The notes under the pieces are model-generated. The model was given only the letters and a program-made list of their open reading frames with translations, searched no databases and was not told the DNA's origin. From Roseicyclus persicicus (GTDB lineage Bacteria > Pseudomonadota > Alphaproteobacteria > Rhodobacterales > Rhodobacteraceae): DNA of 64,000 nt. Made by a program: the position numbers and the translations under genes. Shown here piece by piece: positions 14,901 to 23,969 of this stretch; position 1 is the first letter of the stretch; every line of letters starts with the position of its first letter. The stretch spans positions 963,580 to 1,027,579 of the forward strand of contig NZ_JAAZQQ010000001.1 in NCBI RefSeq assembly GCF_012395815.1, given 5' to 3'.

Positions 14901-16064
14901 TCAGGGCCCCCACGCGACGGGAACGCGCAGGGGGCCCCGGAAGGCCCAGCCGCCGAAGGGCGCGTCGCCCGCCAGCCGCAGCCCGGGCAGCCGCTCGAAC
15001 AGCATCGGCAGGGCCACCTCCGCGATCAGCGCCTTGGACGCCGCGGCGCCGGCGCAGAAATGGGGGCCGGCGCCGAAGGGGATCGCCGCAGACCCGTCGC
15101 GCCAGGGGTCGAAGTGGTCGGGGTCGCTGAACGCGTCCTCGTCCCGGTTGCCCGAGCCGAACATCAGGAACACCCGCTCGCCGGGCCGGACCTCGACCCC
15201 GTTCACGGCGTCCAGGCGGGCCACCTCGCGCGGGGACATGCCGATGGGGCTCATCCAGCGGGCGTATTCGGCAAAGACCGCGTCCCAGCCAAGCGCGCCC
15301 GTGGTGGCCGCCTCGCGCACCTCGGGGTGGGTCAGGACGGCCCAGGCCGCGCCCGCGATGGCATCCCGCGGTTCGTTTTGGCCGCCCGAGATGATCAGCT
15401 TCACGTTCGCCCGCAGCCGGTCCATCCCCAGCCCCGCCTCGTGCATGACGCTCAGGGCCGAATGGTCCGGGGCGGCCATCAGCCCCGGCATCGCCGCGTC
15501 GATGTGCCGGTCGATCGAGGCGGTGCAGTCGTGGCAGCGCGCCTCCACGCCCGCGTCGCCCCCGTAGTTCGCGCAGCCGTCGATCATGCCCTGGCTGACC
15601 CGGTCCATCTCGGGCGCGGCCATGTTGGTCAGCCCGGTGATCAGCTTCAGCGCCTCGGCCGAGACCGGCATCGCGTAGTCGCGGACGAGGTCGGCCTGGC
15701 CTTGGGGCGCCAACGCGTCGAGGATCGCGGCCGTGCGCGCCTGGAACAACGGCAGCCAGACCTCGCGCACCGTGCGGGGGCTGAGCGCGGGGAACAGCGC
15801 GCGGCGTTCGGACAGGTGCGCCTCGCCATCACGGCGCATCAGGTTCTCGCCCATCAGGCGGGTCATCAACCCATTCGGCTGGCGGGAGGAAAACACCTCC
15901 ACCCGCTTTTCCTCGCGGTGGATGTCGGCGCGTTTCGTCAGCAGGATCGCGCCGCCTAGCTCGGGCACGCGGACCACGGGCGTCTCGGCCCGCATCGCGG
16001 CCAGCGTCGGGTAGGGGTCGGCCCAGAAGGCGCGGGCGTCGATGGAGCGGACGGGCGGCTGCAT
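14901..16064 (-). CDS. cytochrome P450
   Basis: A 387-residue soluble bacterial P450. The heme-binding loop FGAGPHFCAG places the proximal thiolate at Cys337. The K-helix ExxR is EYAR, near residue 268. The I-helix oxygen-activation segment reads SGGQNEPRD, where most P450s have an acid-Thr pair (A/G-G-x-D/E-T); here Pro-Arg follows the Glu. Such sequences usually belong to a distinct subgroup and may use a different proton relay. No ferredoxin or reductase gene is adjacent, so redox partners come from elsewhere. Substrate unknown. Confidence 0.88.
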   Translation of the reverse strand: MQPPVRSIDARAFWADPYPTLAAMRAETPVVRVPELGGAILLTKRADIHREEKRVEVFSSRQPNGLMTRLMGENLMRRDGEAHLSERRALFPALSPRTVREVWLPLFQARTAAILDALAPQGQADLVRDYAMPVSAEALKLITGLTNMAAPEMDRVSQGMIDGCANYGGDAGVEARCHDCTASIDRHIDAAMPGLMAAPDHSALSVMHEAGLGMDRLRANVKLIISGGQNEPRDAIAGAAWAVLTHPEVREAATTGALGWDAVFAEYARWMSPIGMSPREVARLDAVNGVEVRPGERVFLMFGSGNRDEDAFSDPDHFDPWRDGSAAIPFGAGPHFCAGAAASKALIAEVALPMLFERLPGLRLAGDAPFGGWAFRGPLRVPVAWGP

Positions 16065-16097
16065 GGGCCGATCATGGCGCCCACGCGGAACCCCCTG

Positions 16098-16694
16098 TCA
16101 AGCCGCGCCCCGTTGGCGCAGCGCCGCCCGCAGCCACATCGCCAGCCCGCCCGCCACGGCAAGCGCCGCCATGAGCCCCGAGGCACTGCCCATGAGGTCG
16201 GCCAGCGCCAGGATGTCGTCGGCGAACATGGCCCCTAGGCCCACGTAGATCGCCACCCACACCACCTCGCCCGCCACGCCCGCGCGGGTGAAGCGCCCCC
16301 AGTCGAGCCGCGCCGCGCCGCCCGCGAAATTGACGTAAGGCCCCAGCGGCGACACCAGCCAGCGGCTGAAGAACACCGCCGCCGCACCGCGGTCGCGGAG
16401 GTAGCCGGTGGCCTTGCCCATCAGCGCCGCGCGCTTGGGCGACACGCGGGTGCCGGAAAACAGCCGCCCGCCCCAGCGCCCCATCTGGTAGCCCAGCTGG
16501 TCGCCCGCCACCGCGCCGACCAGCGCCGCCGCGCCCGCCTGCCACAGCACCAGGTCGCCCGCGGCGGCAAAGCCCCCCGCCGACAGCATCACCAGCGACG
16601 ACGGGATCGGCAGCGCGAGGCAGGACAGGAAGGTCGCCACGGCGATCAGCGCAAGGCCGTAGACCGGCACCAGCGCAAGGATGGTTTCCGTCAT
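16098..16694 (-). CDS. DedA-family membrane protein
   Basis: A 198-residue inner-membrane protein with four or five hydrophobic segments. It carries the DedA/VTT signature: an acidic GDQLGYQMGRWGG loop and the FFSRWLVSPLGPYVNFAGG motif, where the Arg is functionally important in the family. DedA proteins move phospholipids such as undecaprenyl phosphate across the membrane. ATG 16694 overlaps the stop of the 114-residue membrane protein (ATGA), so it is the last gene of the VWA operon. Confidence 0.88.
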   Translation of the reverse strand: MTETILALVPVYGLALIAVATFLSCLALPIPSSLVMLSAGGFAAAGDLVLWQAGAAALVGAVAGDQLGYQMGRWGGRLFSGTRVSPKRAALMGKATGYLRDRGAAAVFFSRWLVSPLGPYVNFAGGAARLDWGRFTRAGVAGEVVWVAIYVGLGAMFADDILALADLMGSASGLMAALAVAGGLAMWLRAALRQRGAA

Positions 16695-17035
16695 CGGGCG
16701 CGCGCCGCGGCGATGGCGGCCTCCAGCCGGGCGATCAGCTCGGGCAGGGGCACGCCCTCGGCCTCGGCGACCTGCGCCAGCGTCGGCCGGTGCCCTTGCT
16801 CCAGCGCCAGCGCCGCGCGGATCACCCCGGGCTCCACCTCCCAGGACCGGGCGATGTAGCCGGGCGTCATCCAGCCCTCGATCCGCTGGTCCCGGTGCGC
16901 GGGGTCGGCCCAGTAGATCGTGAAGAGCGTCAGCCGCACGGCAAACACCGCCGCCACCGCCAGCGCCAGCCCCATGCCGATCAGCGCCACCCGGTGATGC
17001 CGCCACAGATAGGCCAGCGCCGAGGGTCGGCTCAC
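16691..17035 (-). CDS. hypothetical single-helix membrane protein
   Basis: A 114-residue frame starting at GTG 17035, overlapping the VWA gene stop by GTGA and the DedA start by ATGA, so all three are likely coupled. A transmembrane helix lies at residues 14-36 (VALIGMGLALAVAAVFAV). It is followed by a soluble domain with PGYIARSWEVEPGVIRAAL and an LAQVAEAEGVPLPELIARLE segment that looks like a small helix-turn-helix. Function unknown; position suggests it serves the MoxR/VWA complex or the DedA protein. Confidence 0.78.
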   Translation of the reverse strand: MSRPSALAYLWRHHRVALIGMGLALAVAAVFAVRLTLFTIYWADPAHRDQRIEGWMTPGYIARSWEVEPGVIRAALALEQGHRPTLAQVAEAEGVPLPELIARLEAAIAAARAR

Positions 17036-18216
17036 CGGCCGAGCTCCCGCATCCCGCGGTCGAGCCCTTCCAGCGTCATCGGCACCATCCGCCCCTCGAA
17101 GATCTCGCGGATCATCCCGATCGACTGGGTATAGCCCCAGAGCCGTTCCGCCACCGGGTTGATCCACAGGTGGTCGGGCCATTGCGTCCGCGCGCGCTGG
17201 AGCCAGACCTGCCCGGCCTCCTCGTTCCAGTGCTCGGACGCGCCGCCGGCAAAGGCGATCTCGTAGGGCGACATGCTCGCGTCGCCCACGAAGATGCATT
17301 TGTAGTCCGACCCGTAGGTGTTCATTACCTCGTGGGTCGGGATGGTTTCCGTCCAGCGCCGCCGGTTGTCGCGCCAGACGCGGTCGTACAGGCAGTTGTG
17401 GAAATAGTAGTGTTCGAGGTGCTTGAATTCCGACTTGGCCGCGGAAAACAGCTCCTCCACCACGCGGATGTGGTCGTCCATCGACCCGCCCACGTCGAGG
17501 AACAGGATCACCTTGACCGCATTGCGCCGCTCGGGCCGCGTCTTGACGTCGAGCCAGCCCTGCTCCGCCGTGGCGCGGATCGTGCCGTCGAGATCCAGCT
17601 CCTCGGCCGCGCCGTCCCGCGCCCATTGCCGGAGCCGCTTGAGCGCCACCTTGATGTTGCGGGTGCCCAGTTCAACGTCGTCGGCGAAGTCCTTGAAATC
17701 GCGCTTGTCCCAGACCTTGACCGCACGGCGGTGGCGGCTTGTGTCCTGCCCGATCCGCACGCCTTCGGGGTTGTAGCCATAGGCGCCGAAGGGCGAGGTG
17801 CCGGCGGTGCCGATCCACTTGTTGCCGCCCTGGTGGCGGCCCTGCTGTTCCCGCAGACGCTCGCGCAGCGTCTCCATCAGCCTGTCGAAGCCGCCGAGCG
17901 CCGCGATCTCGGCGCGTTCCTCGGGCGTCAGGTGTTTCTCGGCCAGCTTCTCCAGCCATTCCCGCGGGATCTCGGCGGCCTCCAGCACCTGATCGGGCGT
18001 GATGGCCTCCAGGCCCCCGAAGGCTTGGGCGAAGCACTGGTCGAAGCGGTCGAGGTGGCGCTCGTCCTTTACCATCGCCGCGCGGGCGAGGTAGTAGAAC
18101 CCATCCAGGTCGTAGGTCACGAGGCCGGCCGACACACCCTCGAGAAAGCTCAGGTATTCCCTGAGCGACACCGGGATGCGCGCGGCGCGGAGCGTGTCGA
18201 AGAAGGGCAGGAACAT
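17032..18216 (-). CDS. VWA-domain protein, CoxE-like
   Basis: A 394-residue protein of the COG3825/CoxE kind. The N-terminal half (about 1-200) is helical and charged. The C-terminal VWA domain begins near residue 225 with a modified MIDAS reading DVGGSMDD (DxGxS in place of DxSxS). These proteins partner with MoxR AAA+ ATPases in maturation or chaperone work; the matching MoxR is at 20210-21055 on the same strand. The start ATG at 18216 gives the usual N-terminus MFLPFFDTLR. A cluster with a DUF2927 lipoprotein lies between. Confidence 0.88.
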   Translation of the reverse strand: MFLPFFDTLRAARIPVSLREYLSFLEGVSAGLVTYDLDGFYYLARAAMVKDERHLDRFDQCFAQAFGGLEAITPDQVLEAAEIPREWLEKLAEKHLTPEERAEIAALGGFDRLMETLRERLREQQGRHQGGNKWIGTAGTSPFGAYGYNPEGVRIGQDTSRHRRAVKVWDKRDFKDFADDVELGTRNIKVALKRLRQWARDGAAEELDLDGTIRATAEQGWLDVKTRPERRNAVKVILFLDVGGSMDDHIRVVEELFSAAKSEFKHLEHYYFHNCLYDRVWRDNRRRWTETIPTHEVMNTYGSDYKCIFVGDASMSPYEIAFAGGASEHWNEEAGQVWLQRARTQWPDHLWINPVAERLWGYTQSIGMIREIFEGRMVPMTLEGLDRGMRELGR

Positions 18217-18238
18217 GGCACGCGCCCCCTGCGGGAAG

Positions 18239-18403
18239 TCAGCCCGGCGCCGGGATCACCAGCATCGCAAAGGCGCCCAGGATGAACCCCAGAATGCCGA
18301 AGATCGTGGCGTAGTGCAAAAGGTCCAGCCGGTTGCCGCCGCGCCGCCGCGCCGTCCACAGGCCAAGGACGATCCCGAGGCCACCCCCGATGAAATTCAG
18401 CAT
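18239..18403 (-). CDS. 54-residue two-helix membrane peptide
   Basis: A small frame from ATG 18403 to TGA 18239. The peptide starts MLNFIGGGLGIVLGLW, has a basic turn (TARRRGGNRLD), then a second hydrophobic stretch (ATIFGILGFILGAFAMLVI) and ends PAPG. It fits a hairpin of two transmembrane helices with the basic loop in the cytoplasm. It sits 22 bases before the VWA gene in the same direction and 19 bases after the DUF2927 gene, so it belongs to the cluster. Similar short proteins are sometimes labelled apolipoprotein acyltransferase, which this cannot be. Confidence 0.65.
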   Translation of the reverse strand: MLNFIGGGLGIVLGLWTARRRGGNRLDLLHYATIFGILGFILGAFAMLVIPAPG

Positions 18404-18422
18404 GTCCCACCCCGGATCACTG

Positions 18423-19808
18423 TCAGGGCGCGAGCGCTGCCACCTCTGTCAGGCGTGCGCCCACCGCCGCGTTGGTGCCGAACCCATACCGGCCCCAGGC
18501 GAGGCTGTCGAGCCGCACCTGACGCGCCTCGGACGGGCGGCCCAGCGCATCCAGCGCCTCGGCCCGGATCATCAGCACCGTGGACAGCAGCGAGGCGTTC
18601 TGGAACGCCGTCGCCGCCGGCATCGCCCGGCCGGTCAGCCGCAGCGCATCCTCGGGGCTGCCCGAGCTGAGCGCGAAGGCGGCCAGCTGCATGTCGATGT
18701 GGGCGGCATGGATGCCGTTCGGCGCGATCCGGTCATAGATGTTCTGGGCCGCGAGGAAGGCGTTCACCGAGGCCTCGGCATCGGTGGCCAGCGACAGCCG
18801 GCCAAGCGCGAAGTAGCTGAAGGCCAGCCGCGCGTCCGACATGCCGGCCTGCCGCGCCAGCGTCACCGCGCGTTCGGCGGCGGCGATGCGCTGCGCGTCG
18901 CGGGTGCCGGGCCCCAGCGCCGTCTCGATCGCGTCGATCCAGGCGCGCGGCGTGGCGGCGGGGGTGGTCGCGCCGCCGCGTTCGCCGCGCGGGTTCAGCC
19001 GCGCCAGCACGCCGGGCAGCACCGCCGCGACCTCGGACCGGGTCATGCCCGAGCGCAGGGCGGGGTCGTAGTAGGCGCGCAGCACCAGCATGTCGAAGCC
19101 GGTCAGCACGGCGTGGAAATTGTCGTCGTTGAACACCGAGTCGGGCAGCCGGTAGAGGTCGTTCAACGGCCCCAGCGCCTGCGCCAGTTCCTCGTGGAGG
19201 CAGTCGCGGATCTCCTGCGGCGGCACGTCCGAGGGCAGGAACACGGCCACCTGCTCGCGGGTGCCCAGCGTGGTCCAGTCCATCTCGCGCGAGTTGCGCA
19301 GGCGGCGGAACTCGGCCCAGGAGGCCACGCGCGGCACCACGAAGCAGGCCGCCTCGGGGACGAAGCGCTGCATCTGGGCGCGCGGCATGGTCTCGATGGT
19401 GATGCTGGCCGGCCCCTCGGCATAGGGCGTGCGGCGGATGTCGATGCCGGCCTCGCCGCGCAGGCGGCCGATCAGCCGGTCCAGCTCGGCGGGCAGGGTG
19501 GCCGGGGCGCCCGGCGCGATGCGGACCGTCACCGGCCCCTCGAAACGCGACAGGCGCGGGATCACGCGCCCCGATTCCATCTGGAAGCTGAGGTCGAGGA
19601 AATCCGCCGCGATCTCGGCGTTGGACCGGCCCGGGGCCTCGGGCCGCGCGGGGCCGAAGGTGTTGGCGATCGGCAGGCCGCCGACCTGCTCGGGCGTGGC
19701 GCGCCGTTCGGCGACCTCGCGCACCGGCGCACCGGAGGTGGACACGCAGCCCGACAGCCCGAGGGCGACGACGAACAGCAGGGGGAACAGGCGGACGACC
19801 GGCGTCAT
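18423..19808 (-). CDS. DUF2927-domain lipoprotein
   Basis: A 461-residue exported lipoprotein: signal MTPVVRLFPLLFVVALGLSGC with lipobox LSGC. The central domain contains ADFLDLSFQMESGR and FEGPVTVRI. The likely metal-protease-like motif is CLHEELAQALGPLNDL, with YRLPDSVFNDDNFHAVLT after it; these are features of DUF2927. The last 130 residues look like helical repeats (TPR-like) with ALGRLSLATDAEASVNAF. Whether it has peptidase activity is unproven. It lies between the MoxR and VWA genes, as if the pair acts on the envelope. Confidence 0.82.
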   Translation of the reverse strand: MTPVVRLFPLLFVVALGLSGCVSTSGAPVREVAERRATPEQVGGLPIANTFGPARPEAPGRSNAEIAADFLDLSFQMESGRVIPRLSRFEGPVTVRIAPGAPATLPAELDRLIGRLRGEAGIDIRRTPYAEGPASITIETMPRAQMQRFVPEAACFVVPRVASWAEFRRLRNSREMDWTTLGTREQVAVFLPSDVPPQEIRDCLHEELAQALGPLNDLYRLPDSVFNDDNFHAVLTGFDMLVLRAYYDPALRSGMTRSEVAAVLPGVLARLNPRGERGGATTPAATPRAWIDAIETALGPGTRDAQRIAAAERAVTLARQAGMSDARLAFSYFALGRLSLATDAEASVNAFLAAQNIYDRIAPNGIHAAHIDMQLAAFALSSGSPEDALRLTGRAMPAATAFQNASLLSTVLMIRAEALDALGRPSEARQVRLDSLAWGRYGFGTNAAVGARLTEVAALAP

Positions 19809-20209
19809 GGGCAGCTCAACTCCGGATGGGACTGGGGACAAGCCAGGACATCCGCCGCCGCGCCCCCGCACGGCACGAACCGGCCGCATCGGCGCAGATA
19901 CCGCGCGCGACAGCGGCGGCCGCGCAGCGCGCCCCGCCTTGCCATGCCCGGGCGGCACGGGGCCGCGATCTGCGCGTCTGATGCATCGGGTCCGATTCCG
20001 GGTTGTGTCCTGATGATGGCAACGTGGTGGCGGATTATGGCAGGAATTTGGTCCGGAGTCCGAATTATCGCGCCCGCCCGGCATGGAATCGCCATCGTTT
20101 CATGCTTTGGAAACAAAGGGAAATCCTTGCAGGAAACAGTGTCCGCCGGTGCGGCGGTCTGGTGCCGGGATGGAAATGCGCGCCTTGCTTCGGCCCCGTT
20201 CCCGCCGCC
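19809..20209. other. 401-base intergenic region upstream of the DUF2927 gene
   Basis: No gene is supported on either strand. The stretch is slightly less GC-rich than its surroundings, with TA-containing sites such as CATAAT and GATAAT when read on the minus strand. It probably carries the promoter for the DUF2927-VWA-DedA genes, although I cannot place a convincing -35/-10 pair. Its size argues that the MoxR gene is transcribed separately or that there is an internal promoter. Confidence 0.5.
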
Positions 20210-21055
<846 letters not shown>

Positions 21056-21213
21056 CGCGGTCCTCCCGGTCTGTCCGCCCCCGGTCTAGCGGCTCCGCCC
21101 CCGCGGGGGAAGGGGTGGGCCGCCGCCGGCCGCGGGCGGCGGCAAATCTGCGCAGCCGGCGGGCCAAGTGCATGAAAAACGGACCTCCCCCGCGACGCAT
21201 CGACCGCCGCCCC

Positions 21214-21242
21214 TGTGACTCCGGGCGCTGGCGCATTAGATA
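21214..21242 (+). promoter_or_regulatory. candidate sigma-70 promoter for dksA
   Basis: TGTGAC (21214-21219) and TAGATA (21237-21242) are separated by exactly 17 bases. They lie about 100 bases before the dksA start. The fit to TTGACA/TATAAT is partial. A transcript from here would have a leader of about 95 bases. Confidence 0.4.
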
Positions 21243-21342
21243 GGTGACAAGGAACGCGCGGTCTTGTAAGCGGGCGGCGAGGGGCCGGGAGGGTGGTATG
21301 CCAGACCGACAGATCGACGCCGGCTCCGCTGAGGGGAGCGAC

Positions 21343-21765
21343 ATGAAGGCCGAGAATTTTCTGCCCGAGGACTATCGTCCCGCCGAGGACGAACCATTCA
21401 TGAACGAGCGCCAGCTCGAATATTTCCGGCGCAAGCTGATCACCTGGAAGAACGAGCTGCTCGAGGAAAGCCGGACCACGGTCGAGGCCCTGCAGGATGG
21501 CACGCGCAACATTCCCGACATCGCCGACCGGGCGAGCGAGGAAACCGACCGCGCGCTGGAGCTGCGCACCCGCGACCGCCAGCGCAAGCTGATCGCCAAG
21601 ATCGACAGCGCGCTGCGCCGGATCGAGGAGGGCGAATACGGCTACTGCGAGGTGACCGGCGAGCCGATCTCGCTCAAGCGGCTGGACGCGCGCCCGATCG
21701 CCACCATGAGCCTCGAGGCGCAGGAGCGCCACGAGCGCCGCGAGAAGGTGCATCGCGACGACTGA
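21343..21765 (+). CDS. dksA: RNA polymerase-binding factor DksA, zinc-finger-degenerate
   Basis: A 140-residue DksA. It binds RNA polymerase in the secondary channel and, with ppGpp, shifts transcription away from rRNA in starvation. The coiled-coil tip motif DxxDxA is intact (D59, D62, A64). Of the four zinc cysteines only Cys102 remains; the other positions read Thr105, Ser123 and Ala126. A structural zinc is therefore unlikely, and the protein should be insensitive to zinc loss or thiol oxidation at this site. ATG 21343 with GGGGAGCG upstream is preferred over an in-frame start 99 bases earlier because DksA homologues begin near here. Confidence 0.92.
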   Translation: MKAENFLPEDYRPAEDEPFMNERQLEYFRRKLITWKNELLEESRTTVEALQDGTRNIPDIADRASEETDRALELRTRDRQRKLIAKIDSALRRIEEGEYGYCEVTGEPISLKRLDARPIATMSLEAQERHERREKVHRDD

Positions 21766-21864
21766 CCGCGCTGCGTCCGCGCGCGGCGGATGGAACAAGC
21801 AGGGGGCGCCGCCGGGGTGGGGGCGCCCCTTGTGCTTTTCGGAGCGGGTTTCTCGGAGGCGGCC

Positions 21865-23028
21865 ATGCTGATCGGGCAGGAGATCACCGTCATCGGCGGC
21901 GGCATCGGCGGGCTCGCCGCGGCGCTGGCGCTGGCCCGGCGCGGCGCGGCGGTCACGGTGCTGGAACAGGCGCCCGCGATCACCGAGGTCGGCGCCGGCA
22001 TCCAGATCTCGCCCAACGGCTGGCGCGTGCTGCAGGCCCTCGGCGTGGCCGAGGCGGTGGCCGCCACCAGCCCGCGGTCGCAGGCGGTGCGGCTGCGCGA
22101 TTTCCGCCGCGGGGCCGAGGTCTTCGCGATGCCGCTGTCACGCCCCGACCAGCCCTGGCACCTCGTGCACCGCGCCGACCTCGTGGCCGCGCTCGCCGGG
22201 GCCGCGGCCGAGGCTGGTGTCGCGCTGCGGCTCGGCACCCGCGTCGCGGCGGTGGAGCCCGGCCCGATGGGCACCGCCCTCAGGCTCGCCGACGGCACCA
22301 CCGAGACCCATGGCCTGACCATCGCCGCCGACGGGCTGCACTCGCCCGCGCGCGCCGCGCTCAACCCGAAATCGCGCGCCTTCTTCACCGGGCAGGTCGC
22401 CTGGCGCTGCACCATCCCGGCCGACACGCCCCTCGCGCCCGAGGCGCATGTGTTCATGGGCCCCGGCCGGCACCTCGTGCGCTACCCGCTGCGCGACCGG
22501 CGGCTGGTCAACGTCGTCGCCGTCGAGGAGCGCGACGGCTGGGCCGCCGAGGGCTGGCACCACCGCGACGACCCCCGCCACCTCGCCCGCGCCTTCACCG
22601 ATTTCTGCCCCGAGGTGGGCGACCTGCTGGCACAGGCGACGGAGGTCTATCTCTGGGGCCTGTTCCGCCACCCGGTCGCGCCGGTCTGGCACGATCCCCG
22701 CCTCGCGCTCCTCGGGGACGCCGCGCACCCGACGCTGCCCTTTCTCGCCCAGGGCGCGAACATGGCGCTCGAGGATGCCTACGTGCTGGCCCGCTGTCTC
22801 GCCGAGGACCCCGACACCCGCGCGGGCCTCGCCCGCTACGCCGCGCTCCGCCGTCCCCGCTGCGCCCGGATCGTGCAGGCCGCCACCGACAACGCGACGA
22901 ACTACCACCTGCGGCCCGGCCCGCTGCGCTTCGCCGCCCATTCCGCCCTTCGCCTCGCCCAGCGCGTCGCCCCCCACGCGGTCGCCGCGAAATTCGACTG
23001 GGTGCACCGGCACGACGTCACCGCCTGA
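21865..23028 (+). CDS. FAD-dependent monooxygenase, salicylate-hydroxylase-like
   Basis: A 387-residue class A flavoprotein hydroxylase. The N-terminal dinucleotide fold is VIGGGIGGLAAALAL. The second FAD motif is LLGDAAHPTLPFLAQGA, followed by MALEDA. The middle NAD(P)H/FAD motif DG appears in TIAADGLHSPAR. The arrangement resembles salicylate and 3-hydroxybenzoate 6-hydroxylases. Start at ATG 21865 puts the GxGxxG at residues 10-15 as usual. No aromatic-pathway genes are nearby, so the substrate is unknown. A hairpin terminator follows. Confidence 0.87.
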   Translation: MLIGQEITVIGGGIGGLAAALALARRGAAVTVLEQAPAITEVGAGIQISPNGWRVLQALGVAEAVAATSPRSQAVRLRDFRRGAEVFAMPLSRPDQPWHLVHRADLVAALAGAAAEAGVALRLGTRVAAVEPGPMGTALRLADGTTETHGLTIAADGLHSPARAALNPKSRAFFTGQVAWRCTIPADTPLAPEAHVFMGPGRHLVRYPLRDRRLVNVVAVEERDGWAAEGWHHRDDPRHLARAFTDFCPEVGDLLAQATEVYLWGLFRHPVAPVWHDPRLALLGDAAHPTLPFLAQGANMALEDAYVLARCLAEDPDTRAGLARYAALRRPRCARIVQAATDNATNYHLRPGPLRFAAHSALRLAQRVAPHAVAAKFDWVHRHDVTA

Positions 23029-23072
23029 CGCCACGCCCCTCCCATCTTTGCTTTCCAAATACTCTCGGGGGT

Positions 23073-23093
23073 CCGGGGGCAGACAGCCCCCGG
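23073..23093 (+). terminator. hairpin after the FAD monooxygenase gene
   Basis: Stem CCGGGGGC / GCCCCCGG with loop AGACA, 45 bases beyond the stop. It lacks a good U-tract on the plus strand. The preceding segment TTTCCAAATACTC is AT-rich. Such GC stems commonly end transcripts in this group. Confidence 0.55.
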
Positions 23094-23145
23094 CTTCGGG
23101 AGCTAGGTTCCCCCAACGCGCAACGATCAAATAATTAAGGGGGGT

Positions 23146-23166
23146 CCGGGGGGTGAACCCCCCCGG
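23146..23166 (-). terminator. hairpin terminating the Anbu cluster
   Basis: Stem CCGGGGGG / CCCCCCGG around TGAA. A second stem (TCGCCGCC-GGA-GGCGGCGA) lies between it and the peptidase gene. Read on the minus strand, the first is followed by CCCCCCTTAATTATTTG, a T-containing tract, so it suits the leftward Anbu operon ending at 23196. Confidence 0.55.
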
Positions 23167-23195
23167 CGGGTCGCCGCCGGAGGCGGCGAAACCCC

Positions 23196-23936
23196 TCAGT
23201 CCAGCGAGTAGGCCGGCAGCCGGTCGAAGGCCGCCCGCAGCGCCTCGCCCCAGCCCGACGAGATCATCTCGTAGAACGCGTCGTCGCGCTCGATCCGCCG
23301 GATCATCCCGGTGCGGAAGCTTTCGGCCGTGTAGAGGTGCAGGTCCAGCGGCAGCCCCACCGACAGGTTCGCCTTGACCGTCGAATCGAAGCTCAGCATC
23401 AGGAGCTTCACCGCCTCCTCGAAGCTCATGCTCGGGTCGTAGGCGCGCACGAGGATCGGCTTGCCGTATTTCGTCTCGCCGATCTGGAAGAAGGGGGTGT
23501 CGAGGCTCGCCTCGACGAAATTGCCCTCGGGGTAGACCAGGAACAGCCGCGGCTCGCCGCCGCGCACCTGCCCGCCCAGGATCAGGGTCGCGGAAAACGG
23601 GCCGTCGGCCTGCGGGCCGACGCGGCCGGTCTGCTCGGCGATCACCTCGCGCAGCGTCTCGCCCACCAGCTTGGCCACCTGGAACATCGAAGGCGCCTCG
23701 AGGATCGAGGGCGCGCCGCGCTCCTCGGCCGGTTTCGCGCGCTCGTTCAGCAACGACACCACCGCCTGGGTGGTGGCGAGATTGCCCGCGGTCATCAGCG
23801 TGATCGACCGCTCGCCCTCGCGTTCCCAGAGGAACATCTTGCGGAACACGCTGATGTTGTCGACGCCCGCGTTGGTGCGGGTGTCCGACATGAACACCAG
23901 CCCACGGTCGAGCTTGAGACCCACGCAATAGGTCAT
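23196..23936 (-). CDS. Anbu proteasome-type peptidase
   Basis: A 246-residue protein of the ancestral beta-subunit (Anbu/BPH) branch of Ntn-hydrolases. It starts MTYCVGLKLDRGL with Thr2 as presumed N-terminal nucleophile after Met removal, and the SDTRTNAGVD motif typical of Anbu. Related proteins form open helical rings of self-compartmentalised subunits. It is the last gene of the cluster of transglutaminase, alpha-E and ATP-grasp proteins, an arrangement repeated across Proteobacteria. The substrate is not known. Confidence 0.9.
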   Translation of the reverse strand: MTYCVGLKLDRGLVFMSDTRTNAGVDNISVFRKMFLWEREGERSITLMTAGNLATTQAVVSLLNERAKPAEERGAPSILEAPSMFQVAKLVGETLREVIAEQTGRVGPQADGPFSATLILGGQVRGGEPRLFLVYPEGNFVEASLDTPFFQIGETKYGKPILVRAYDPSMSFEEAVKLLMLSFDSTVKANLSVGLPLDLHLYTAESFRTGMIRRIERDDAFYEMISSGWGEALRAAFDRLPAYSLD

Positions 23937-23969
23937 GCGCCTGCCACTCCCTGCCTGTCCCGCGAAGGC

